DNA of 64,000 nt from Paracoccaceae bacterium (GCA_958296035.1 OY282431.1:1243001-1307000); one strand, 5' to 3'; shown: positions 51,760 through 63,302, counted from the stretch's first letter. Made by a program: numbers and translations. Notes: generated from the letters alone by a model not told the origin.

Positions 51760-53057
51760 CTATGAGACTACTGTGGTGGTCGGCAATTCTGTTCCTCTGG
51801 ATACAGGGTGCACTGGCGGCAATTGACATACAGGAGTTCGAGACCCCGGAGGGCACTTCGGGATGGCTCGTCGAGGACCACTCGATTCCGTTTGTAGCCA
51901 TTGAGCTTCGATTTCGGGGGGGCGCGGCCGGTGATCCGGACACGGAAGCCGGCGCGACACATCTCATGATGGCGCTTCTGGAAGAAGGGGCTGCCGAAAT
52001 GGATGCGGTCGAATTCAGCGAACGGTCTGAAACGCTGGGGGCGCGGTTCGACTTCGACACCCAGGTTGAATCGGTTTCGGTTGGCGCGCAGATTCTCACC
52101 GAAAACCGGGATGAGTCCCTGGCCCTCTTGCGGGCCGCTCTGCACCAGCCCCGCTTCGACGCGGTTGCAGTGGAGCGGGTTCGCAAGCAGGTTGAGGCGA
52201 TCATTGCGGCCAATTTGAAGGATCCGGAGGAAATTGCCGATGCGGAGTTTCGGCAAATCCTGTTTGGTGACCACATCTATGCGCGCGGGATTGAGGGCAC
52301 CTCTGAGACAGTAGCGGGCCTAAACGCCGAAGTTCTGCGCAGGTCTCACCGGCGAGCACTGACCCGAGACAGAGTTGTCGTCGGCGCGGCCGGTGACATA
52401 ACGGTCGATGAATTGGCCACGGTTGTCGACTACCTGCTGCAGGGTTTCCCCGGCACCGCGCACGACATGCCTGCTGCCCCCGCGATCCGGACCATTGCCG
52501 GGCGGACACATGTCGAGTTTCCATCGCCTCAGTCCGAGGTTGTGTTCGGACATGAAGGGATTCGCTTCAACGACGACGATTTCCTGGCTGCCTACGTTGT
52601 GAACCAGGTTCTTGGCGGCTCGGGATTCCGGGCCCGCCTGCAACGCTCGGTGCGTGTTGAGCGAGGACTGACCTACGGCATTTATTCTGGATTGCGGACA
52701 CTTCTGAACGCTGGCATCGTGTGGGGACAGTTTGCCAGCAGCAACGAAACAGCCGGGGAAGCCATTGCGGTCGTGCAGGACGAATGGCGCCGCATTGCCA
52801 GGAGTGGTATAACGCAGGAGGAACTTGATCATATCAAGCTGTATCTGATCGGTTCCTATCCTCTGCGCTTCGATGGCAACGCAACGATCGCCAGGATACT
52901 CGCAAACATGCAGTATTTCGACATGCCGGCTTCATATGTCGCACAGCGCAACAGCCTGGTGGAGGCACTGACACTGGTAGAAGTCAACAGAGTGGCGCGC
53001 GAGCTTTATGATCCCGAACGACTCTACTTCGTGTCCGTAGGCCAGCAGGTGGAATAG
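51756..53057 (+). CDS. M16 family protein, non-catalytic partner
   Basis: 433 residues with a signal peptide (MRLLWWSAILFLWIQGALA). It has the M16 fold, but at the zinc site reads GATHLMMALLEEG instead of H-x-x-E-H, so it cannot hold the metal. The R-x-Y pair used for substrate binding is present in VERGLTYGIYSG. Catalytic/non-catalytic M16 pairs are common, with the second subunit completing the chamber. The start overlaps the first M16 gene by four bases (ATGA), indicating coupled translation. Confidence 0.9.
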   Translation: MTMRLLWWSAILFLWIQGALAAIDIQEFETPEGTSGWLVEDHSIPFVAIELRFRGGAAGDPDTEAGATHLMMALLEEGAAEMDAVEFSERSETLGARFDFDTQVESVSVGAQILTENRDESLALLRAALHQPRFDAVAVERVRKQVEAIIAANLKDPEEIADAEFRQILFGDHIYARGIEGTSETVAGLNAEVLRRSHRRALTRDRVVVGAAGDITVDELATVVDYLLQGFPGTAHDMPAAPAIRTIAGRTHVEFPSPQSEVVFGHEGIRFNDDDFLAAYVVNQVLGGSGFRARLQRSVRVERGLTYGIYSGLRTLLNAGIVWGQFASSNETAGEAIAVVQDEWRRIARSGITQEELDHIKLYLIGSYPLRFDGNATIARILANMQYFDMPASYVAQRNSLVEALTLVEVNRVARELYDPERLYFVSVGQQVE

Positions 53058-53417
53058 CCAGTACCCTGTCCCTGGAATCATTGTTGCAGTCGGTTCACCA
53101 GCCGGCAGATTGAATCAAAGTTGGGATCTTCAGGCCCAGGCTAGCAACGGCTGGCAGCAAATGACGCGTAAATGAGCGTTCTCCCGGTGTTACAACGGGA
53201 CTTGCAGTTGACTTGTTACCTCCGGTTGACTATGTAGAGCGACCCCTGAAGCCGATTTCCCGGTTACGGGCAAGAACGTCACTTTAATCTCTAATCAAGA
53301 TCCTGGAATCTTTTCCACGATCCTCTGAAACCCGCGTCGCCGATCGGCGGCAATCCACTTTTTGTTGCCCAGCAATGGCGCGCGCCTTGCGATGACTGGA
53401 ACGGACGGAAAATCACG
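53058..53417. other. Spacer upstream of rpsL
   Basis: About 360 bases without a gene, containing the likely promoter of the rpsL-rpsG-fusA-tuf operon (53208-53236) and its leader. Confidence 0.5.
53208..53236 (+). promoter_or_regulatory. Possible promoter of the rpsL operon
   Basis: TTGACT (53208-53213), 17-base spacer, then TATGTA (53231-53236). The -35 is good and the -10 weak. It would give a leader of about 175 bases before rpsL. A second TTGACT at 53225 has no matching -10. Confidence 0.35.
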
Positions 53418-53789
53418 ATGCCAACAATTCAACAGCTTATCCGAAAGCCACGAAAGCCGAAGGTAAGGCGTCAGAAGTCAATGCATCTGCTTGGTTGTCC
53501 CCAGCGTCGAGGCGTGTGTACAAGGGTCTATACGACAACGCCCAAGAAGCCGAATTCGGCGATGCGCAAGGTTGCGAAGGTCAGGTTGACCAGCGGATTT
53601 GAGGTCATCTCGTATATTCCCGGCGAAGCACACAATCTGCAGGAGCACTCGGTGGTTCTGATAAGAGGCGGACGGGTCAAGGACCTGCCTGGCGTCCGGT
53701 ATCACATCCTGCGCGGCGTGCGCGATACGGAAGGTGTCAGGGACCGCAGACAACGGCGCTCGAAATACGGCGCCAAACGACCAAAGTGA
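53418..53789 (+). CDS. rpsL: Ribosomal protein S12
   Basis: 123 residues, standard. [15 protein letters not shown], the loop [19 protein letters not shown] and [13 protein letters not shown] are all of the ordinary form, including the lysines whose replacement gives streptomycin resistance. S12 sits at the decoding centre. First gene of the str cluster. Confidence 0.97.
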   Translation: MPTIQQLIRKPRKPKVRRQKSMHLLGCPQRRGVCTRVYTTTPKKPNSAMRKVAKVRLTSGFEVISYIPGEAHNLQEHSVVLIRGGRVKDLPGVRYHILRGVRDTEGVRDRRQRRSKYGAKRPK

Positions 53790-53800
53790 GGAGTTGAGAC

Positions 53801-54271
53801 ATGTCTCGCCGCCGCCGAGCCGAGATTCGGCCAGTTCTACCCGATGCCAAGTATGGCGATGAACTCCTGACCAAGTTCATGAACAATCTGATGCATGACG
53901 GCAAGAAGGCAGTCGCAGAGGGCATCGTGTATCGCGCCCTTGAGGAAGTCGAGGAGCGATTGCGACGCGATCCGGTTGTCGCATTTCACGAGGCCCTTGA
54001 AAATGTCCGTCCATCGATCGAGGTCAGATCAAGGCGGGTCGGGGGTTCGACCTACCAGATCCCGGTGGAGGTTCGACCGGTTCGACAACAGGCTCTGGCA
54101 ATTCGCTGGCTGATCGCTGCGGCTCGAAAGCGTACCGAGTACACTATGGAGCGACGCCTGGCCGGTGAGTTGATAGATGCCGTGAACAAACGGGGCGCGG
54201 CTGTCAAGAGGCGGGAAGATACCCACAAGATGGCTGAGGCCAACCGTGCCTTCAGCCATTATCGCTGGTAA
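53801..54271 (+). CDS. rpsG: Ribosomal protein S7
   Basis: 156 residues, GAGGAG seven bases upstream. Family blocks are [42 protein letters not shown]-type and [21 protein letters not shown]. It binds the 3' major domain of 16S rRNA and nucleates head assembly; in several bacteria it represses the str operon. Confidence 0.97.
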   Translation: MSRRRRAEIRPVLPDAKYGDELLTKFMNNLMHDGKKAVAEGIVYRALEEVEERLRRDPVVAFHEALENVRPSIEVRSRRVGGSTYQIPVEVRPVRQQALAIRWLIAAARKRTEYTMERRLAGELIDAVNKRGAAVKRREDTHKMAEANRAFSHYRW

Positions 54272-54294
54272 CTTCAGTTTTTGGAGCTGGAACG

Positions 54295-56412
54295 ATGGCC
54301 CGTGAATTCCCGCTTTCCCGGTACCGGAACTTTGGAATCATGGCGCATATCGACGCCGGAAAGACAACGACAACCGAACGGGTGCTCTATTACACGGGGA
54401 AGTCCCACAAGATTGGCGAAGTTCATGACGGCGCCGCCACCATGGACTGGATGGAACAGGAGCAGGAACGCGGGATCACGATAACGTCGGCCGCAACCAC
54501 GACCTTGTGGGCCCGCACCGAGGAAGGCAAGTCACCGCAATCGGAGTTGTTCAGATTCAATATCATCGACACGCCGGGCCATGTTGACTTTACCATCGAG
54601 GTAGAGCGCTCACTGGCCGTACTCGACGGCGCCATTTGCGTACTGGATGCCAATGCGGGCATCGAACCGCAAACCGAAACGGTGTGGAGGCAGGCTGACC
54701 GCTACAAGGTCCCCCGTTTTGTATTCGTCAACAAAATGGACAAGATTGGCGCCGATTTCTTCAATTGCGTCGGCATGATCCGGCGCCGCACCGGCGCCGT
54801 GCCGCTCGTCATTCAACTGCCGATCGGTGCCGAAAACAGTTTCGAAGGCATAATCGATCTGGTGACCATGCGCCAGTGGACATGGTCGGGAGAAGACCTC
54901 GGGGCAAGCTGGAAAGTCGAGGAAATCCGCCCGCAATATGCAGACAGTGCCGCCGAATGGCGAGCGCGTATGGTCGAGACAGCTGTCGAGTTGGATGATC
55001 AGGCCGTTGAGCGTTATCTGGACGGCGAAGAGCCGGATCAGCAAACGTTGAGAAGCCTGATTCGCAAGGGGACACTTGACATGTGCTTTGTCCCGGTGCT
55101 GGCTGGCTCGGCCTTCAAGAACAAGGGCGTCCAACCCTTGCTCAACGCCGTAATCGACTATCTGCCTGGTCCGCTCGACGTGCCGCCCTATGTCGGTTTT
55201 CTGCCTGGCGACAAGACTGAAACACGCAACATCAAGCGCACCGCTGATGACAACCAGCCGCTGTCAGCGCTGGCATTCAAGGTGATGAATGATCCATTCG
55301 TCGGCTCTCTGACCTTTGCCCGTGTCTATTCGGGGACCATCAGGAGAGGCGAGCAGATGCTGAACTCGACCAAGAGCCGAAGGGAACGCATAGGCCGCAT
55401 GGTCATGATGCATTCCAACAACCGCGAGGAGATCAACGAAGCGTTTGCGGGCGACATCATCGCTTTGGCCGGACTGAAGATGACGACAACCGGTGATACG
55501 CTGTGCAGTGCAACCGAACCGGTTGTGCTGGAAACCATGACCTTTCCGGAATCTGTCATAGAAATTGCAGTCGAGCCAAAGACCAGGCTGGATCAGGAAA
55601 AGATGGGGCAGGCGCTTCAGCGTCTGGCAGCGGAAGATCCGTCATTCCGTGTCGAGTCCGACCCCGAGTCCGGTCAGACAATCATGAAGGGAATGGGCGA
55701 GTTACATCTCGACATCCTGATTGACCGCATGAAACGTGAATTCAAGGTCGAGGCAAATATCGGTGCCCCGCAAGTGGGTTATCGGGAAACAGTCTCCCGT
55801 CTTGCCCGGGTCGACCATACACACAAGAAACAGACCGGCGGTGCCGGCCAGTTCGCGCGCGTGAAGTTACTGGTTGAACCGACCGAAACGGGGCAGGGCT
55901 TCAGTTTCGAATCACTGGTTGTCGGTGGATCAATTCCCAAGGAATACATCCCAGGCGTCGAAAAGGGCGTTCAATCTGTAATGGAGTCGGGTCCGGTGGC
56001 GGGATTTCCGGTGATAGACGTCAGCGTCAAGCTGCTGGACGGTGCCTACCACGAGGTTGATTCGTCGGTTATGGCGTTTGAATTGGCCGGGCGCGCTGCC
56101 ATGCGCGAGGGTCTTCAGCGAGCCGGCGCCAGGTTGCTTGAACCTGTCATGAAGGTGGAGGTCGTCACGCCGGCGCAGTACACAGGTGGCGTCAATGGTG
56201 ATTTGACCAAACGCCGCGGCCAGGTACAGGGCCAGGAGCCGCGCGGGGCAATTACCGCCATCTACGCCCTCGTACCGCTCGCCAACATGTTTGGCTATAT
56301 TAACAATCTGCGCTCACTGACATCGGGGCGCGCCAGTTTCACAATGCAATTCTCACACTATGAATCGGTTCCACGCACTATTTCCGAGGAAATTCAGGCG
56401 AGATATGCCTGA
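54295..56412 (+). CDS. fusA: Elongation factor G
   Basis: 705 residues, about ten more than average. GTPase motifs are [19 protein letters not shown] (G1), ITITSAATT (G2), DTPGHVDF (G3) and [10 protein letters not shown] (G4). Domains II-V follow, with [11 protein letters not shown] in domain IV. It drives translocation of tRNA and mRNA on the ribosome. GGAG is eight bases before the ATG. Confidence 0.97.
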   Translation: MAREFPLSRYRNFGIMAHIDAGKTTTTERVLYYTGKSHKIGEVHDGAATMDWMEQEQERGITITSAATTTLWARTEEGKSPQSELFRFNIIDTPGHVDFTIEVERSLAVLDGAICVLDANAGIEPQTETVWRQADRYKVPRFVFVNKMDKIGADFFNCVGMIRRRTGAVPLVIQLPIGAENSFEGIIDLVTMRQWTWSGEDLGASWKVEEIRPQYADSAAEWRARMVETAVELDDQAVERYLDGEEPDQQTLRSLIRKGTLDMCFVPVLAGSAFKNKGVQPLLNAVIDYLPGPLDVPPYVGFLPGDKTETRNIKRTADDNQPLSALAFKVMNDPFVGSLTFARVYSGTIRRGEQMLNSTKSRRERIGRMVMMHSNNREEINEAFAGDIIALAGLKMTTTGDTLCSATEPVVLETMTFPESVIEIAVEPKTRLDQEKMGQALQRLAAEDPSFRVESDPESGQTIMKGMGELHLDILIDRMKREFKVEANIGAPQVGYRETVSRLARVDHTHKKQTGGAGQFARVKLLVEPTETGQGFSFESLVVGGSIPKEYIPGVEKGVQSVMESGPVAGFPVIDVSVKLLDGAYHEVDSSVMAFELAGRAAMREGLQRAGARLLEPVMKVEVVTPAQYTGGVNGDLTKRRGQVQGQEPRGAITAIYALVPLANMFGYINNLRSLTSGRASFTMQFSHYESVPRTISEEIQARYA

Positions 56413-56458
56413 CATCTCTTCCGGGGAGAAAGACGAGTTACGCTGAAAGGAAATCCGG

Positions 56459-57634
56459 ATGGCCAAAGCAAAGTTTGAACGCACAAAACCTCATGTCAAC
56501 GTTGGTACGATTGGGCACGTGGATCACGGCAAGACGACATTGACGGCAGCGATCACGAAACATTACGGCGAGTTCCAGTCGTATGACAAGATTGACAAGG
56601 CGCCCGAAGAGAAGGCACGCGGCATTACAATTTCCACTGCCCATGTCGAATACGAAACGGAGGCTCGGCACTATGCCCATGTCGACTGTCCGGGGCACGC
56701 CGACTATATCAAGAACATGATCACCGGAGCCGCGCAGATGGATGGCGCAATCCTTGTGGTCAGCGCGGCCGATGGCCCGATGCCGCAGACACGCGAGCAC
56801 ATTCTCCTGGCCCGACAGGTCGGTGTGCCAGCACTCGTCGTTTACATGAACAAGGTTGATCAGGTTGATGACGAAGATTTGCTTGAACTGGTTGAGATCG
56901 AGATTCGCGAATTGCTCAGCGAGTACGAGTTCCCCGGCGACGATATCCCGATCGTCATGGGTTCGGCCTTGCACGCCATGGAAGGCACCAACGAGGAAAT
57001 CGGCCGCCAGAGTATTGATGCGCTGATGGAGGTTGTCGACGAGTCAATTCCGACGCCGGACCGACCGATGGATCAACCATTCCTGATGCCGATTGAGGAT
57101 GTATTTTCGATATCCGGCCGCGGCACCGTAGCCACCGGACGCGTCGAACGAGGGGTCCTGAAGGTTGGTGACGAGGTCGAGATCGTTGGCATTCGTCCGA
57201 CGTCGAAGACAACCTGTACAGGCGTGGAGATGTTCCGCAAGATCCTTGATCGCGGTGAGGCAGGCGACAATGTCGGCGCCTTGTTGAGAGGCGTCGGGCG
57301 TGACGGTGTCGAGAGAGGCCAGGTGCTGTGCAAGCCCAAATCCGTGACGCCGCACACCGAGTTCGAATGCGAGGTCTATGTGCTGACCAAGGCCGAGGGC
57401 GGCAGGCACACGCCTTTCTTTACGAACTATCGACCACAGTTCTTTTTTCGTACCACCGATGTGACAGGAACCGTCGAGTTGCCCGCTGATACCGAGATGG
57501 TCATGCCCGGCGACAACACGAGCTTCCTCGTCAGGCTGATCAACCCGATTGCGATGGAAGAAAAGCTGCGTTTCGCAATCCGTGAAGGCAGACGGACGGT
57601 GGGTGCCGGCGTAGTAACCAGGATTATTGAGTAA
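56459..57634 (+). CDS. tuf: Elongation factor Tu
   Basis: 391 residues. The P-loop [19 protein letters not shown], switch I with [38 protein letters not shown] and [11 protein letters not shown] are all present, followed by domains II and III ending in [15 protein letters not shown]. It delivers aminoacyl-tRNA. It is the last gene before an intrinsic terminator. Confidence 0.97.
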   Translation: MAKAKFERTKPHVNVGTIGHVDHGKTTLTAAITKHYGEFQSYDKIDKAPEEKARGITISTAHVEYETEARHYAHVDCPGHADYIKNMITGAAQMDGAILVVSAADGPMPQTREHILLARQVGVPALVVYMNKVDQVDDEDLLELVEIEIRELLSEYEFPGDDIPIVMGSALHAMEGTNEEIGRQSIDALMEVVDESIPTPDRPMDQPFLMPIEDVFSISGRGTVATGRVERGVLKVGDEVEIVGIRPTSKTTCTGVEMFRKILDRGEAGDNVGALLRGVGRDGVERGQVLCKPKSVTPHTEFECEVYVLTKAEGGRHTPFFTNYRPQFFFRTTDVTGTVELPADTEMVMPGDNTSFLVRLINPIAMEEKLRFAIREGRRTVGAGVVTRIIE

Positions 57635-57640
57635 AGGAGG

Positions 57641-57676
57641 CGGGCGCGCAGACTGGCTGCAGCGCCCGTTTTCTTG
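57641..57676 (+). terminator. Intrinsic terminator between tuf and rpsJ
   Basis: Stem CGGGCGC (57641-57647) pairs with GCGCCCG (57662-57668), extended inside by GCAG/CTGC around an ACTGG loop with one bulged A. TTTTCTTGTT follows directly. It lies only 22 bases before the rpsJ start, so either it leaks to let the str transcript reach the S10 genes, or S10 transcription starts inside tuf. Confidence 0.78.
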
Positions 57677-57697
57677 TTCTAACACGGAGATAACGGA

Positions 57698-58000
57698 ATG
57701 GCTTCCATCCGGATAAAGCTGAAGGCGTTCGATTACAGGGTGCTAGATGCATGCGTGCAGGAACTGGTGCAGACCGCAAAGAATACCGGTGCCCAGGTGC
57801 GCGGGCCGATCCCGCTTCCGAACAAGATCGAAAAATATACTGTGCTGCGCGGGCCGCACATCGACAAGAAGTCGCGCGAGCAGATGGAGATACGTACCCA
57901 CAAACGTGTCATCGACATCATCGACCCGTCCATGCAAACGGTTGACGCGCTGATGAAGCTTGACCTTGCTGCCGGTGTCGCAGTCGAATTGAAACTGTAG
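57698..58000 (+). CDS. rpsJ: Ribosomal protein S10 / NusE
   Basis: 100 residues, slightly shorter than the typical 102-105. [48 protein letters not shown] and [10 protein letters not shown] are normal. S10 is also the NusE transcription partner that joins NusG on RNA polymerase. First gene of the S10 cluster, just after the terminator. Confidence 0.96.
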   Translation: MASIRIKLKAFDYRVLDACVQELVQTAKNTGAQVRGPIPLPNKIEKYTVLRGPHIDKKSREQMEIRTHKRVIDIIDPSMQTVDALMKLDLAAGVAVELKL

Positions 58001-58014
58001 GGGGAGTGTCCGCA

Positions 58015-58758
58015 ATGCGTTCCGGAATAATTGCCAGAAAGCTAGGCATGACCAGATTGTTCAAGGCGGATGGTCGGCAGGTGCCAGCCACTGTCCTGCA
58101 GCTCGAGAATGTTACGGTTGTAGCGCACAGGACCGCCTCTCGAGACGGCTATACAGCGGTTCAGCTGGGAGCCGGGCAAGCTAGCCGCCGTCTCAGCCGT
58201 CCAATGCGCAGTCATTTTGCAAAGGCAGGAGTGGCGCCGCGTCGCAAACTGGTTGAGTTCAGAGTGTCACCGGAAAACCTGATCGAGGTCGGTGCCGAAA
58301 TAATCGCCGATCACTTCCTCCCGGGCCAGCGCGTGGATGTAACCGGGATCTCAATTGGCAAGGGTTTTGCAGGTAGCATGAAGCGCCATAACTTTAGCGG
58401 GCTGGGCGCTTCCCATGGCGTGTCCATCAGTCATCGATCGCATGGTTCAACAGGACAGTGCCAGGACCCCGGAAAGGTATTCAAGGGAAAGAAGATGGCC
58501 GGGCATATGGGCAATGTGCAGGTCACGACACAGAATCTGGAAGTCGTCAAGACCGACTCCGAACGAGGGTTGGTCCTTGTCAAGGGCGCCGTCCCCGGGG
58601 CTCGCGGTGGCTGGGTTACCGTCCGGGACGCGCTCAAGAAACAGCTTCCGGACAATGTCCCATTCCCGGCGGCAATAAGGAAGCAATCCGGATTTGAGGA
58701 CGATCGGTCCGGTGCCACGAGTGCCGTGACCGACAGCCCAGCGGCAGGAGCAAGCTAG
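58015..58758 (+). CDS. rplC: Ribosomal protein L3
   Basis: 247 residues from ATG 58015, which has GGGGAG upstream; a start three codons earlier is less well placed. [32 protein letters not shown], then [14 protein letters not shown] are typical. A C-terminal tail of about 30 residues rich in serine and alanine exceeds the usual end. L3 is an early assembly protein next to the peptidyl-transferase centre. Confidence 0.96.
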   Translation: MRSGIIARKLGMTRLFKADGRQVPATVLQLENVTVVAHRTASRDGYTAVQLGAGQASRRLSRPMRSHFAKAGVAPRRKLVEFRVSPENLIEVGAEIIADHFLPGQRVDVTGISIGKGFAGSMKRHNFSGLGASHGVSISHRSHGSTGQCQDPGKVFKGKKMAGHMGNVQVTTQNLEVVKTDSERGLVLVKGAVPGARGGWVTVRDALKKQLPDNVPFPAAIRKQSGFEDDRSGATSAVTDSPAAGAS

Positions 58759-59378
58759 TGCAGGTGCGATTAATTGATCTTCAGGTCGAGGAAACCGGTC
58801 AGTATGAACTGCCCGACGAGATTTTTGGCCTGTGTCCGCGGGCGGACATCTTGCACCGAGTGGTCAATTGGCAGCGTGCCAAGAGCCGGCAGGGCACCCA
58901 CAAGGCCAAGACACGCTCCGAGGGAAGCTACTCGGGGCGCAAGATCTGGGTACAGAAGAAAACCGGCCGAGCCCGCCACGGCGACCGCAATGCGCCGCTG
59001 TTCCGCAAGGGTGGAGTCTATGCTGGTCCGGTCCCGAGGAGTCACGCCCACAAGTTACCGAAGAAAGTCCGCAGACTGGGCCTCAGGCATGCACTTTCTG
59101 ACAAGGCGCGCGAGAAGCGCCTCTACGTACTGACAGAGGCCAGGGTTGAAAGCCCGAAGACAAGGAATCTTAGCAGACTCCTGCATGGACGCGGCCTCTC
59201 CCGCACACTGATTATCGACGGCAATCAGGTCGACAAGAATTTTTCCCGTGCCGCCCGCAACATACCCGATCTGGATATATTGCCGGCAGCCGGCGCCAAT
59301 GTACTGGACATTATGCGCTGCAGAAGACTGCTGATAACAAGGGAAGGCGTCGAACGCCTCATGGAGCGACTGTCATGA
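58758..59378 (+). CDS. rplD: Ribosomal protein L4
   Basis: 206 residues from a GTG start that overlaps the rplC stop. [22 protein letters not shown]-like and [21 protein letters not shown] form the extended tunnel loop. L4 lines the exit tunnel and in enteric bacteria controls S10-operon attenuation. Confidence 0.95.
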   Translation: MQVRLIDLQVEETGQYELPDEIFGLCPRADILHRVVNWQRAKSRQGTHKAKTRSEGSYSGRKIWVQKKTGRARHGDRNAPLFRKGGVYAGPVPRSHAHKLPKKVRRLGLRHALSDKAREKRLYVLTEARVESPKTRNLSRLLHGRGLSRTLIIDGNQVDKNFSRAARNIPDLDILPAAGANVLDIMRCRRLLITREGVERLMERLS

Positions 59379-59671
59379 AGCCGACTGTCAAGCATTTCGA
59401 TCTCATCGAAGGGCCTGTGATTACCGAAAAGTCCACGGCGGCCTCGGAAGGCAATACGGTCGTGTTCAAGGTGCGGAAGGATGCAACGAAACCGGCCATC
59501 AAGGCGGCTGTCGAGGCAATATTCGGTGTTGATGTCGTCAAGGTAAACACGCTCTTGCTCAAGGGAAAGGTCAAGCGGACGCGTGGCATCAGCGGACGCC
59601 GCAAGACGATCAAGAAGGCCTATGTACGCCTTGCCGAAGGCAGCAGTATTGATATTTCGAGGCGCGCATGA
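59375..59671 (+). CDS. rplW: Ribosomal protein L23
   Basis: 98 residues, ATG overlapping the rplD stop by four bases. [14 protein letters not shown] is typical, as are [20 protein letters not shown], then [21 protein letters not shown]23 is at the tunnel exit and docks trigger factor and SRP. Confidence 0.95.
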   Translation: MKPTVKHFDLIEGPVITEKSTAASEGNTVVFKVRKDATKPAIKAAVEAIFGVDVVKVNTLLLKGKVKRTRGISGRRKTIKKAYVRLAEGSSIDISRRA

Positions 59672-59749
59672 TTGAGATTGCCGCCGGCCGGGCGACACGC
59701 ATGATCTGGTTGCAGCCGGCGCCAGGCAACATTTACGGGGGGCGAGCGC

Positions 59750-60589
59750 ATGGCGCTTAAGTCATACAATCCGACAACGCCCGGCCAGAGAGGGCTGGTA
59801 CTGGTTGACCGGTCCCATCTATGGAAGGGGCGGCCGGTAAAGTCCCTTACCGAAGGACTGTCGTCAACGGGCGGACGAAACAATGCTGGACGCATGACAG
59901 TCCGCCATCGCGGCGGTGGCGCAAAGCGACTCTATCGCAAGATTGATTTCCGGCGCAGCAAGACAGACATGCCGGCTCGTGTCGAACGTCTTGAGTACGA
60001 CCCAAATCGTTCTGCCTTTATCGCACTCCTGCGCTACGAGGACGGCGAACTGTCATATATCGTGGCACCGCAGCGACTGGCCGTGGGCGATCAGGTGATT
60101 TCATCAGACAGGGCGGATATCAAGCCTGGCAACGCCATGCCGTTCTCGCGCATGCCAGTAGGCACGATCGTCCACAACGTCGAAATGAAGCCAGGCAAGG
60201 GAGGCCAGCTGGCGCGAGCTGCCGGTGCCTATGCCCAGTTCCTGGGACGAGACGGCGGTTATGCGCAACTCAGGTTGTCGTCTGGCGAAGTACGAATGGT
60301 CCGCCAGGAATGCCGGGCGACGGTTGGCGCCGTTTCAAATCCGGACAACTCGAACATCAATCTGGGAAAGGCCGGGCGCAGTAGATACCGCGGTCGTCGA
60401 CCAACTGTTCGGGGAGTCGTGATGAACCCGGTCGATCATCCACACGGCGGAGGCGAGGGCAAGTCGAGCGGCGGGCGTCACCCGGTAACGCCATGGGGCA
60501 AGCCAACGAAGGGCATGCGCACGCGACGCCGTCAGCCCTCCGACCGATTGATATTGCGGCGGCGCAACGCTCGCAGGAAGGGACGCTAG
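59750..60589 (+). CDS. rplB: Ribosomal protein L2
   Basis: 279 residues, standard. [41 protein letters not shown] and the C-terminal [19 protein letters not shown], with the conserved histidine region near the peptidyl-transferase centre, are present. A 78-base spacer precedes it, the longest within this half of the S10 cluster. Confidence 0.97.
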   Translation: MALKSYNPTTPGQRGLVLVDRSHLWKGRPVKSLTEGLSSTGGRNNAGRMTVRHRGGGAKRLYRKIDFRRSKTDMPARVERLEYDPNRSAFIALLRYEDGELSYIVAPQRLAVGDQVISSDRADIKPGNAMPFSRMPVGTIVHNVEMKPGKGGQLARAAGAYAQFLGRDGGYAQLRLSSGEVRMVRQECRATVGAVSNPDNSNINLGKAGRSRYRGRRPTVRGVVMNPVDHPHGGGEGKSSGGRHPVTPWGKPTKGMRTRRRQPSDRLILRRRNARRKGR

Positions 60590-60592
60590 AGC

Positions 60593-60871
60593 ATGGGAAG
60601 ATCAGCTTGGAAGGGACCTTTTGTGGACATGTATGTCCTCAAGAAAGCCGAAAGGGCAAGAGAGTCAGGGCGCAAGGAAGTGATCAAGATCTGGTCGCGG
60701 CGCTCGACCATACTGCCCCAGTTCGTAGGTCTTACATTCGGCGTGCATAATGGCCGCAAGCACATTCCGGTATATGTGACCGAGGACATGATTGGTCAGA
60801 AATTCGGTGAGTATGCCCCGACCAGAACATGGTACGGACATACGGCTGACAAGAAGGCGAGGCGAAAATAA
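60593..60871 (+). CDS. rpsS: Ribosomal protein S19
   Basis: 92 residues, three bases after rpl[42 protein letters not shown] and [21 protein letters not shown] are the usual blocks. S19 pairs with S13 in the small-subunit head. Confidence 0.96.
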   Translation: MGRSAWKGPFVDMYVLKKAERARESGRKEVIKIWSRRSTILPQFVGLTFGVHNGRKHIPVYVTEDMIGQKFGEYAPTRTWYGHTADKKARRK

Positions 60872-60873
60872 CC

Positions 60874-61248
60874 ATGGCTCGGAGACCAAGATGGCGCCGC
60901 GAACCAGAGGCACGGGCTGTTTGCCGCCGACTGCGGGTTTCACCGCAGAAACTCAACCTGGTAGCTGCCCTGATACGCGGCAAGCCGGTTCAGGAGGCAG
61001 TCGCACAGTTGCAGTTCTGCAAACGTCGGATTGCCGATGACGTGCTCAAGGTCCTGAATTCGGCAATTGCCAATGCCGAAGAAAACGAAGGAATGGATGT
61101 TGATCGACTGTATGTTGCAGAATCCCATGTGGGCAAGAACCTCGTGATGAAACGCATTCGTGCTCGCGCCAGAGGGCGGGCGTTTCGCATCAACAAACCC
61201 TTCTCACAAATTACGATCATTGTTCGCGAGATGGGAGAAAGGGCCTAA
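60874..61248 (+). CDS. rplV: Ribosomal protein L22
   Basis: 124 residues. The family pattern [21 protein letters not shown], then [19 protein letters not shown] and the tunnel beta-hairpin [20 protein letters not shown] are seen. The stop overlaps the rpsC start by one base. Confidence 0.96.
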   Translation: MARRPRWRREPEARAVCRRLRVSPQKLNLVAALIRGKPVQEAVAQLQFCKRRIADDVLKVLNSAIANAEENEGMDVDRLYVAESHVGKNLVMKRIRARARGRAFRINKPFSQITIIVREMGERA

Positions 61249-61946
61249 TGGGACAGAAAGTAAGCCCAATTGCGATGCGTCTTCAGGTCAACCGGACCTG
61301 GGACAGTCGCTGGTATGCAAACAGGCCCGAGTTTGGCGAACTGTTGCAGGAAGACCTGAAAATACGGCAGTTCATCAAGAAGGAATGTGCACATGCGGGA
61401 ATCAGTCGCGTTGTCATCGAAAGACCCCACAAGAAGTGTCACGTGACCGTGCACTCGGCGCGCCCGGGTGCAGTCATTGGCCGCAAGGGAGCTGAGATCC
61501 AGCCTCTCAAGGCGAAACTCGAGAAACTCACCAAGTCGCAGCTGATCTTCAATATCGCCGAGGTCAAGCGCCCTGAAACCGACGCTGTTCTGGTGGCCGA
61601 GTCGGTGGCCCATCAGATCGAGCGGCGGGTGGCATTCCGCCGCGCCATGAAACGCTCGGTGCAGAGCGCCATGCGGATGGGTGCCCTGGGCATGCGCATT
61701 AATGTGGCCGGACGCCTGGGAGGAGCCGAAATCGCCCGCACGGAATGGTACCGGGAAGGCCAGGTTCCGTTGCATACGTTGCGTGCCAACATCGATTACG
61801 GCCAAGCCAAGGCGTCGACTCCCTACGGGATCATCGGCATCAAGGTCTGGATCTTCAAGGGCGAGATCATGGAGCACGATCCTTCCGCCCGAGATCGTCG
61901 GGAACAGGAACTGCGGGACCGCAGCTACACGCCCAAACGCAGATAG
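61248..61946 (+). CDS. rpsC: Ribosomal protein S3
   Basis: 232 residues. The N-terminal [21 protein letters not shown] and KH motif [19 protein letters not shown] are followed by the C-terminal domain [21 protein letters not shown]3 helps form the mRNA entry channel. Confidence 0.97.
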   Translation: MGQKVSPIAMRLQVNRTWDSRWYANRPEFGELLQEDLKIRQFIKKECAHAGISRVVIERPHKKCHVTVHSARPGAVIGRKGAEIQPLKAKLEKLTKSQLIFNIAEVKRPETDAVLVAESVAHQIERRVAFRRAMKRSVQSAMRMGALGMRINVAGRLGGAEIARTEWYREGQVPLHTLRANIDYGQAKASTPYGIIGIKVWIFKGEIMEHDPSARDRREQELRDRSYTPKRR

Positions 61947-61961
61947 ATCGGGAATTCAGAC

Positions 61962-62375
61962 ATGTTGCAACCAAAACGACCTCGCTACCGCAAACAGCAC
62001 AAGGGACGTATTCATGGGCGTGCCAAAGGTGGTACGGACCTGAATTTCGGATCATACGGACTCAAGGCCATCGAGCCCCAGCGCGTGACGGCACGCCAGA
62101 TAGAAGCGGCGCGTCGCGCCATGACACGTCAGATGAAAAGGCAGGGCAGGGTCTGGATCAGGATATTTCCTGATGTTCCGGTCTCCAAGAAGCCAACCGA
62201 AGTTCGCATGGGCAAGGGCAAGGGTTCGGTTGAATTCTGGGCTGCAAAGGTCAAGCCGGGCAGGATCATGTTTGAAATTGACGGCGTACAGGGCAGTGTA
62301 GCTCGAGAAGCTCTGCGACTGGCAGCCATGAAACTGCCTCTCAAGACGCGGGTCGTTCAGCGCGAAGACTGGTAG
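61962..62375 (+). CDS. rplP: Ribosomal protein L16
   Basis: 137 residues, standard. [41 protein letters not shown] and [20 protein letters not shown] are typical. L16 lies by the A-site tRNA elbow. Confidence 0.97.
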   Translation: MLQPKRPRYRKQHKGRIHGRAKGGTDLNFGSYGLKAIEPQRVTARQIEAARRAMTRQMKRQGRVWIRIFPDVPVSKKPTEVRMGKGKGSVEFWAAKVKPGRIMFEIDGVQGSVAREALRLAAMKLPLKTRVVQREDW

Positions 62376-62413
62376 CACCGGTCGCCAGTGCTCGAGAACA
62401 GAGGAATAGGAAC

Positions 62414-62605
62414 ATGTTGGATGCCGCCGAACTTCGCAACAAGACCGTGGACGAGTTGACGGACGAGTTGCTCAAGCTCAAGCGCGAGGCCTTCAACCTG
62501 CGCTTTCAGGTTGCAGATGGCAGCTTCAAGAATACCGCTCGCGTCCGTGAGGTGCGACGGGATGTAGCGCGGATCAAGACGGTTCTGCGCCAAATGCAAG
62601 GTTAA
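62414..62605 (+). CDS. rpmC: Ribosomal protein L29
   Basis: 63 residues, two helices. [20 protein letters not shown] and [20 protein letters not shown] are clear family blocks. It stands near the tunnel exit beside L23. Confidence 0.94.
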   Translation: MLDAAELRNKTVDELTDELLKLKREAFNLRFQVADGSFKNTARVREVRRDVARIKTVLRQMQG

Positions 62606-62621
62606 CAGGGACTTGGAATTC

Positions 62622-62864
62622 ATGCCGCGAAGAGTATTGACGGGACGCGTGATCAGCGACCGCAGTGACAAGACCATCGCCGTACTTGTTGAGCGCCGCT
62701 TCAGGCATCCGCTGATGAAGAAGACGGTCCGCGAGTCGAAACGATACCAGGTTCATGATGTCGGAAACACTGCACACACTGGCGACATTGTTCGCATCAG
62801 GGAATGTGCTCCGGTTTCAAAGACCAAGAGTTGGGAATTGCTGGAGGTTGCAACCGCCCGCTAG
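62622..62864 (+). CDS. rpsQ: Ribosomal protein S17
   Basis: 80 residues from ATG 62622; an in-frame TTG nine bases earlier is not needed. [20 protein letters not shown], then [20 protein letters not shown] and [20 protein letters not shown]. It is an OB-fold primary 16S rRNA binder. Confidence 0.95.
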   Translation: MPRRVLTGRVISDRSDKTIAVLVERRFRHPLMKKTVRESKRYQVHDVGNTAHTGDIVRIRECAPVSKTKSWELLEVATAR

Positions 62865-62933
62865 GGCAGAGGGGCGACCTGCACGAAACCGTGGGGCCAA
62901 GAGTATCGGTCCCCAAGGGTCGGGAGATGAACA

Positions 62934-63302
62934 ATGATCCAGATGCAGACCAATCTGGATGTGGCGGACAATTCCGGTGGCCGCCGTGTACAGTGTATCA
63001 AGGTTCTCGGGGGGTCGAAGCGCAGGACGGCCTCCGTGGGTGACATCATAATTGTCACTGTCAAGGATGCCATACCGAGAGGCCGGGTCAAGAAGGGTGA
63101 TGTCCGGCGCGCTGTGATCGTTCGTACTGCCAAGGAAGTGCGACGCAGCGACGGCACGGCGATCAGATTCGATCGCAATGCGGCGGTCATTCTCAACAAC
63201 AATGACGAGCCGATTGGTACCCGCATATTCGGTCCGGTTGTACGAGAGCTGCGCGGCCGTAAGTTCATGAAAATCATTTCTCTTGCACCGGAGGTACTCT
63301 GA
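62934..63302 (+). CDS. rplN: Ribosomal protein L14
   Basis: 122 residues, standard. [40 protein letters not shown] and [20 protein letters not shown] are the usual blocks. The stop overlaps the rplX start by one base. Confidence 0.97.
   Translation: MIQMQTNLDVADNSGGRRVQCIKVLGGSKRRTASVGDIIIVTVKDAIPRGRVKKGDVRRAVIVRTAKEVRRSDGTAIRFDRNAAVILNNNDEPIGTRIFGPVVRELRGRKFMKIISLAPEVL

Noticed and set aside
53225-53254. Second TTGACT as an alternative promoter of rpsL
   Set aside because: No acceptable -10 box lies at 16-18 bases downstream.
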